Source of the DNA: Ciborinia camelliae
Taxonomy: Eukaryota > Ascomycota > Leotiomycetes > Helotiales > Sclerotiniaceae
Direction of reading: 5' to 3'
Length of the DNA: 64,000 bases
NCBI GenBank assembly: GCA_025890175.1
Contig: JANPYM010000012.1
Span: 1,500,205 to 1,564,204 of the forward strand
Shown: in pieces, positions 57,314-64,000 of the stretch
Layout: the number at the start of each line of letters is the position of its first letter
Position numbering within the stretch: the first letter of the stretch is position 1
The notes under the pieces: generated by a model
Database searches by the model: none
Seen by the model: only the letters and a program-made list of their open reading frames with translations
What the model was told of the DNA's origin: nothing
Position numbers and translations under genes: made by a program

Positions 57314-58198
57314 TAAGCTCACGGCCTATGTAGCGAGAGATTTCACCACTTGAGAGAACTATTCGTAGATACAGTGAGAGAAGTAAGTAGTCATCGCTAC
57401 AATTAGAGCCGAGGTGGTGATTCTTTAGAACACTCAGATTCATGTGCTATGAACTTTTGATCTGATTTCCAAAAATAGTGCCATGATTAAGGATGTTACA
57501 CATTTTCTGTCACGTCACAACACCTCATTTAACACCGTATATATCAGGTTTTATACATAAGAGGAGATACTACCTTCCGTCAACCCTTTCTGAAACCTAT
57601 TTCAACACATCAGACTTCAACCTCCCAAATAATTCCTGACAACTACCTCATTAAATCCATCACCATGATATTCAGGATGAGATATTGTCTTACTAGTCTT
57701 CAAATTATGCTTTCAACTCTACCCATGGCCATTAACCATCAAGCCTCATAGTCTAATTCGCATCTAATCCTTTCCTCATCTCAGTAAACACAGCCAATTC
57801 TTGCCTTCCCAACAGCGCTATCTGCAGTTTTCCAAAACTTAGCGCAGTTTTTATGGACCGTTCAAAATCTTCCACAAAGAAAATGCCATCTTGAACATTG
57901 TCCTACCCAGAGTGGAATCGAAGAGTTCATGGCCTGGTTCACCTATGATTAGTCTCAAGCGCGAACTTCTGGGATGAAGGTATCGCAGACCGCTTAGGGC
58001 AGATATAAATACATGTACCGGAACTTTTAATCTTATCTGAAGGTAATAATGCTTGCTGGCAGATCCAACTCAACGGATTCGAAGTTGAGCAATGATGGCA
58101 TTTCCCCCTTGCGTGCGCGCTTCTCGTGGAGTGGCATGGCCATCAAGCGTATTGGTTACTTTTAACATACCGTTCGGCGGTCGGATCAAGAGTATTCA
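57314..58198. other. Intergenic between prenyltransferase and foldback element
   Basis: No gene or RNA is recognised. Ordinary AT-leaning intergenic DNA. Confidence 0.5.
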
Positions 58199-58278
58199 AT
58201 AAATTTACGGCAAATACCTTGAATATCATATTTTTCAACTTTGATACCCCAACTAGTATAATGTGATAATCGAGATTT

Positions 58279-58491
58279 ATATTAATCGTATAACCTGGGA
58301 TGACCAATAATACAGTAGGAAGGAAGTACTAGGGTAGAATTATAATAGATTGATTTGACTGAAGAATATGTATTTAGTAGCAGCCCAACTGCATTTATAT
58401 GCTACTCCCCCATACCCTATGCGGTATAACTTATTACGTAATCCCTGAACACGTGACCGGAAACCATATGACCTGATTCCCCAATAATTTA
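58279..58491 (+). repeat. Left arm of internal inverted repeat
   Basis: Pairs with 58605-58815 in inverse orientation at about 85% identity by eye, with most differences C/T or G/A. Shared words include CATACCCTATGCGGTATA and CCGGAAACCAT. The spacer is about 113 bp. Confidence 0.85.
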
Positions 58492-58604
58492 TTATATACT
58501 ATTTAAGGTCGATTTTTTTTTAGTTTTGTAATATTTTAGTCCTAAAATATAATGGCAAATACTTGAAATAGTATTATTTTGAATTTTAATATTTCAATTA
58601 GTAT

Positions 58605-58815
58605 TGGGGAATCAGGTCACATGGTTTCCGGTCACATGATCAGGGATCACGTGGTAAGCTATACCGCATAGGGTATAGGGGAGTAGTATATAAAGGCAAC
58701 TGGGCTGCCACCAAATACATACTCCTTAATCAAATCAATCTATCATAATTCTATCCTAGTATTTTCTTCCTACCGTATTACTGGTCATTCCAGGATATAC
58801 GATTAATAATTAGCA
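58605..58815 (-). repeat. Right arm of internal inverted repeat
   Basis: Reverse complement of 58279-58491. It contains TATACCGCATAGGGTATA and ATGGTTTCCGG. The two arms could form a long hairpin. Confidence 0.85.
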
Positions 58816-58862
58816 TAAAAACTTTTTTTTCAACCTCGAATAGCATATAAAGTAGATTCGTA

Positions 58863-59055
58863 AGTTAGTAGGTTCGTAGGTTAGTAGGTTCGTAGGTTAG
58901 TAGGTTCGTAGGTTAGTAGGTTCGTAGGTTAGTAGGTTCGTAGGTTAGTAGGTTCGTAGGTTAGTAGGTTCGTAGGTTAGTAGGTTCGTAGGTTAGTAGG
59001 TTCGTAGGTTAGTAGGTTCGTAGGTTAGTAGGTTTGTAGGTTAGTAGATTCGATA
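58863..59055 (+). repeat. 16-bp minisatellite, about 12 copies
   Basis: A tandem array of TTAGTAGGTTCGTAGG with near-perfect copies; the last units carry single changes (TTTGTAGG, TAGATTCG). It lies between the internal palindrome and the right terminal repeat of the foldback element. Confidence 0.95.
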
Positions 59056-59340
59056 AAAGGGAATAGGTTTGTAGGTTCGATAAAAGGAGATAAGTTTTTT
59101 TTAAATCCAAATAGTATATAAATTATATTTAGAATTAAAATAATATGTTTTATTTTTTTATTTTCAAATTGTGGATTGAAATATTATATTTTTTTTAAAA
59201 CTAAACTAGTATCATTTGTATTTTTTTTTAGGACTGAAATAGTAATATATGCTATTTGAGGTCGAAATGAAAAGTTTTTATACTAGTTGGGATATCAAAG
59301 TTGAAAAACATAATATTCGAGGTATTTGCCGATAAATTTA

Positions 59341-62139
59341 ATCTGTTGTACGAGGAGCTCGATGGCTTGACGTTAGACTTTTTGCAGTTGCAGATGCCTT
59401 CAGCTGGCGAAAGCTTCCTCCACATGGCACTTTGTCGTTTGGATTTATGCTGTCGTTGCTTAGTCCGAAGCAGACATCGCATGGGACCGTATAACAATCT
59501 GGATTCTCTATCGTTTGCCTGGCCAGAAACGAATTGGATACCCATTTGCCCATCCTCAGATTTCTTTTCTGGCTTAGACATGTCGGAGGATTTCGGAATA
59601 TCTCTGATTATTCAGATAGTCATCAAGACATGTTTCTTGACGAAACTTCCATTGAAATATTTTCTCTGTTAGTAGTTTTCTCCATTTGAGTTTAACTTGG
59701 ATTGACAATAACATAACCACATTTACTTCGGAGTTTCCAGCTCATTCAAATGCCAGTTTGGCCTTTGCGATACCGGAATGAACGATGTAATCGAACTTTG
59801 AGACGACGGCGGAAAAGCATTAAAAAGTCGTGGAACACCCATCATTCTCCAACTCTCCTTTCTTATGATTGCACAACTTCAGCTTTTCTTAAAGTTGCAG
59901 TGGATGGAATTTTGCTTTCCTTTCGCCAGGACCATAAGCTTGGGGCTATGTGGAATTTAAATTTGTTTGTTTACATTGACGAATTGAGGGAGTATTCTGA
60001 GAGAAAGTACGAGCTATGATCGGCTTCACACTAAAATGACAATTTCGTCACAATATATCATATCATGACTTGTATGACAGGCTAAAACTCCATCTATCCC
60101 CGTTTCCCATTCTATCTGCATTGTAGTGTCTCATTTTCTGTACATATATATCCAGCTTCGGCCAGCACTCCATTTCCTCCCTCAAGAGCTCATAATTATT
60201 GCCAACTCTAATGGGGCTTCAAAATCACTCCAACTTATTGCAGATATGAAATCTTACATTTGCCATTGAAGCTTCTGTCAAAAGGGGGTTGGTTAACCTA
60301 TCCTCTGCCCACAAGATAAGCTTCTCTATCCCAGTCTCATATCCAGCCATGGCAAATGGGGCAAGCCAACCAAGCACGGGTAAACTGTGGGAGCACCTAT
60401 GTCGAACCCAAAATATAATGACCAAATCAAGTCAGTCGCGTAAGTCTCGCTTCAATCCCCGCAGCCCCACTTTTACCAAAAGGAGACGCTGTTGCCAGAA
60501 AAAAAGTCCAAGAGAAAGGTAATTCGTATATTGGGTAATGAAGCTCGACTAAGTTCTTTTCAAAGAAACTCACATGTTGGGGTTGTCGATTTAGTCGGGT
60601 TGTTTTTAGCTGCACAGGTTCGTAATCGCCAGCAACTGATTGGCAAATAAAGAGAGACTTTCTATTGAACCATTCGCGAAGTAAAAACACAGTCAATTGA
60701 TACACCAAATCAGGTATAAGAATTCACGACAAATCTATGCAACTGTCACAAAGCATCATAAATTCGAGGTTTGGTCCTCCCAGGATGGTACCGTTTAGGG
60801 CTCCTATTAAAAACGGTTGTAGCTTTCGTAAGATCTTACATTATATCATCCAAAAATCACCTAGCTTTAGCCAGAAGCTTCAATATGGCAGATATGCAAC
60901 ACCAGAGCTTTTGCTATTTCAATTCTGAATATAAAGACTTGCAGGTAATGTGTGAACAAACATGGGATGCACAAACAGTATCGTCTAAAACCAGAAGTTG
61001 AAAACATTTGAAAGTAGAAATGGTTTCGAAACAATGAGCAAGGCGTTCATCTTGAAGATTAGATTAAGTTATTGAATATTTTAGGTGAACTGAAATGATA
61101 AAGTGTATCATCCGAGGAAAAGATAGGTTAGTATTGACTGTTGGAATGGTGGGTTGAAAGTGTTGAGTGAGAATGCCTGGGGACAGCATCTTGCAAATAT
61201 GAACGTGCAAAGAGGTTTGGAACATGAATGAGTATTAATTGCAAATACTGGACTTGTGAGTTGATATTCTGAGAAGAATTGATCAAATAGTTTCTATACT
61301 CTGAAGAGACTAGGCTTTCAATCATTGAGTGTGAGGTCAGATTTCGAAGAATGAGAGCTCATCGTCCGATGGTATGGTGTTAATCATTATGATGCGTAAA
61401 ACGAAACTTCGTAATGATAGAATGGCTTAGATATATACCTCCTAGATGGCTGCATTGAGATCATCGCGTTGATTCCACATCATTACCACTATTGCAAATA
61501 TCCTTCGAGTCATCAATGAAAACACCTTGGATGGGAATACGGAAAGGTGCTTAGCCCGAAGATTGACAGCTTGTGAATGGGATTGACATCGAATTTGAAA
61601 AACTAAATGACGTTTACCATTGCACAAGATCGTCACTTGACAAGTTGAGGTCATGAAGATCCTGGTCAAAACATAAAAACGCTGCTGTATGTGAAGGTGA
61701 ACATTGCTTCCCTTGAGATCTTTTGTGATCCATATATGGCCATATCCATATATGTGCAAGTTATTATGAGACTCCCTCGGTATATCTCATAATTTCAGCA
61801 CAGTCGGGTTCAATAGATAGATACCCACATATTGGTTCTAGTTTCATCGGATCATTAAGAGCGATGATGTTCGATTGGCAGTCTTGGCAGTCATAAAACT
61901 CTAAGTTGATTAAGTAATCATGATGAGGCTACGCTACGCTACCGGTCCGTCCCTCTTATTCGGGCAACCGAAGGAACCAAAAGTGAAGCTAAGCTTCAAT
62001 GCCGCGTCAAGGTTGACAACCTAGAACTCTTAAACAACTTCTCACCATCTTATACCACAACTGCGATTTTACCGTCTTTTTTGTAACTGTTTGTTTGACT
62101 TGATACCCCCATAACTCAATCAATTTATCATTTGCCATA
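59341..62139. other. Intergenic, no supported gene
   Basis: 2.8 kb between the foldback element and rpn5. Many short frames on both strands, none with a recognisable domain. A frame beginning at 59301 overlaps the transposon end and is dismissed. Confidence 0.5.
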
Positions 62140-63779
62140 ATGTCCGACGGACAGATTCGTAAGCCTGACAAGGACTTCTCTAAAGAGGTTGACAAACAGC
62201 TTCCAGAAGCTGAGGAGCTTGCACAGGTATATTTCTATTGTTATTGGAGTCATGGACAGAACTTACTGACATTTTTGCTTCCTAGACAAATGTGCAAGGT
62301 GCTATTGAGAAGCTTACGGTGTTGGAAAAGCAAACAAGACAGGTCAGACCGAAACACTTTATACATTAGCGCACGCCATTAACATTTCCAACAGGCATCA
62401 GATCTTGCATCAACATCTCGAATCCTCGTCGGAATTGTCACCATTTGCAAAAATGCTAGCGATTGGAGTTTATTGAATGAACAGGTTCTGTTATTATCAA
62501 AGAAACATGGCCAACTCAAGCAAGCTGCAACAAAGATGGTACAGGTGGTTATGGAGTTTTTGGATTCGACACCAAATCTCGAAACGAAGCTTACCGTCAT
62601 CGAGACATTGCGAACGGTCACAGAGGGAAAGATTTTTGTCGAAGTTGAGCGCGCCCGCGTTACTAGAATTCTTTCCGATATCAAAAAAGAACAGGGTGAT
62701 CTCAAATCGGCAACAGACATTTTGTGCGAGTTGCAAGTAGAGACATTTGGATCTATGGAGAGGAGAGAAAAGACAGAATTCATCTTGGCACAGGTTGCAT
62801 TATGTATAGAGAATAACGACTGGACACAAGCTGGAATTTTGAGTCGGAAGATCAGTACCAAATATTTGTCAAGAAAGCCAAAGAAGACCCTGGAGCAATT
62901 GGTGAAGGAGGCAGAGGATCGAGAGAAGAGAAGAAAGAAGGGAGAGGATGTTCCAGAGCCAAAGGAGGATGATGTTACGGATCTCAAGTTGAAATACTAC
63001 GATCAACAAATCACCCTGGCGAAGCATGATGACAAGTATCTTGATGCCTGCAAGCATTATAGACAGGTTCTTGATACAGAAGCTGTCGAAGAGGATCCCC
63101 AGAAGCTTCATTCCGTAGGTTTTATTCTTTGGCCCTTCCCTACGCACATACTAACTTTAAATAGGTTCTGCAAAGAATCATCTATTATGTCATCTTGGCT
63201 CCCTACGATAACGAACAATCCGATCTCCTTCACCGCGTACACAAAGATACTCGCAATAGCCAAGTATCACTCGATGCCCAACTCCTTAAGCTATTCACCG
63301 TCCCCGAACTCATGCGATGGCCTGAAGTTTCCAAGATATTTGGACCACACCTCTGCCGTACTGATGTTTTCGATGTTTCAGAAGGTCAATCGGCTGACCC
63401 CAAGGCAAACAAACGTTGGGAAGATTTACGAAAACGTGTTATTGAACACAATGTTCGAGTGGTTGCCAAATACTATACTCGAATCCAAATGCCCCGATTG
63501 ACACAACTACTCGACTTGACCGAAGACGAGACGGAGAAATACATCAGTGAGTTGGTCACTGCCAAGACTGTTTATGCGAAGATTGATAGGCCTGCTCGTA
63601 TCGTCAACTTTGCTAAACCAAGAGATGCGGATGATGTTCTCAACGAGTGGAGTGGAAATATGAAGAGCTTGTTGGGATTATTGGAGAGAATTGATCATTT
63701 GATCACCAAGGAGGAAATGATGGCTAGGATTCAACCAACGGCACCAAAGGATTCAAAGGCTGGAAAGGTTAAGGCTTAA
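62140..63779 (+). CDS. rpn5: 26S proteasome lid subunit Rpn5 (PSMD12)
   Basis: Exons 62140-62226, 62286-62342, 62395-63114, 63165-63779 (introns of 59, 52 and 50 nt), 492 aa. A non-ATPase subunit of the 19S lid; it helps assemble the lid and contacts Rpn11. A helical repeat region (KMVQVVMEFLDSTPNLETKL, AQVALCIENNDWTQAG) leads into a C-terminal PCI domain (about 330-440; LTVPEL-type strand, LRKRVIEHNVRVVAKYYTRI, LTQLLDLTEDETEKYISELV). After that comes the conserved AKIDRPARIVNF and a C-terminal helix ending LLERIDHLITKEEM. A charged insertion (RRKKGEDVPEPKEDD) near residue 200 is lineage-specific. Length fits the family (445-490). The ATG at 62140 follows TTTGCCATA. Confidence 0.95.
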
Positions 63780-64000
63780 TGATCTTTTCTATTCTACCAT
63801 TAATGATACCTACCGCTTTGTACAATTAGTCTAGATTCTAAATGACATGAATCCTTTATGCCTCTATACTCTATGCCTCTATGCTTTATGCCTCTATGTC
63901 TATGTTCATCTCCAGTGATGTAACTATTGATCAATATACCGGTATACCCATGGATTTATTACCCCCCCTCTTAAAAAGGCATATCCATATCCTCAACGCT
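63780..64000. other. 3' flank of rpn5
   Basis: Downstream DNA with iterated CTTTATGCCTCTATG words; no gene is seen before the window ends. Confidence 0.5.

Larger units (their letters stand above)
58208..59331. mobile_element. Non-autonomous foldback DNA transposon-like element (MULE-like)
   Basis: 1124 bp bounded by terminal inverted repeats starting CGGCAAATACCT at the left (58208-58261) and ending AGGTATTTGCCG, with first base mismatch region, at the right (59278-59331); about 50 of 54 positions match. It is flanked by identical 9-bp duplications ATAAATTTA (58199-58207 and 59332-59340). A 9-bp duplication is typical of Mutator-like elements. Inside is a second, larger palindrome (58279-58491 versus 58605-58815), a degenerate third copy of the terminal repeat (58553-58605) and a 16-bp minisatellite. 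There is no coding capacity, so movement would need a transposase supplied elsewhere. Confidence 0.85.

Noticed and set aside
58863..59055. CRISPR-like regular repeat
   Set aside because: Units are contiguous without unique spacers, and the window is eukaryotic; it is a minisatellite.
59301..59672. 123-codon frame at the right end of the foldback element
   Set aside because: It starts inside the terminal inverted repeat and resembles no known family.

Overview
The window looks like nuclear DNA of a filamentous ascomycete, most likely a Leotiomycete of the Sclerotiniaceae (Botrytis/Sclerotinia type). The reasons are short GT-AG introns of about 47-200 nt with CTAAC/CTAAT branch sites, fungal-only families (Zn2Cys6 factor, CAP10/GT90 glycosyltransferase, OST-alpha-like membrane protein), and a CloQ-type aromatic prenyltransferase of the small fungal Ptf group described from Botryotinia, Sclerotinia and Aspergillus terreus. 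The species is an inference. Exon boundaries were worked out by eye from splice signals, reading phase and family knowledge.

Layout. 1-4.7 kb is an extremely AT-rich gene-free block holding one miniature LTR retroelement (three LTRs, two internal domains, 5-bp target duplication) and a TATTT satellite. 4.7-9.7 kb has almost no recognisable genes apart from weak membrane-protein-like exons. 9.8-28.4 kb carries, all on the minus strand, a disordered protein, a PHO84-type phosphate:H+ symporter, a 7-dehydrocholesterol-reductase-type sterol reductase and homoserine O-acetyltransferase (met2), separated by long intergenic stretches with pyrimidine-rich and TAGGTAGGTA-rich DNA. met2 is divergent from a very large THO complex subunit 2 gene (29.05-36.4 kb).

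36.8-50 kb has a small cysteine-motif ORF, a large fungal membrane protein, a GT90 glycosyltransferase, an uncharacterised 581-aa protein, a broken small membrane-protein gene and a Zn2Cys6 transcription factor followed by a coiled-coil gene relic. 50.9-57.3 kb has an O-methyltransferase, an OST-alpha/TMEM184-like protein and the aromatic prenyltransferase. The factor, methyltransferase and prenyltransferase could be a small tailoring-enzyme locus, but no backbone synthase is present. 58.2-59.3 kb is a foldback DNA transposon-like element with 54-bp terminal inverted repeats, a 9-bp target duplication, an internal palindrome of about 210-bp arms and a 16-bp minisatellite. The window ends with the proteasome lid subunit gene rpn5.

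Most genes are single housekeeping or accessory units with no operon logic. The strongest unexplained structures are the two non-autonomous mobile elements, the two in-frame introns in tho2, the sterol reductase in a presumed ergosterol-making fungus, and the possible prenyltransferase locus.
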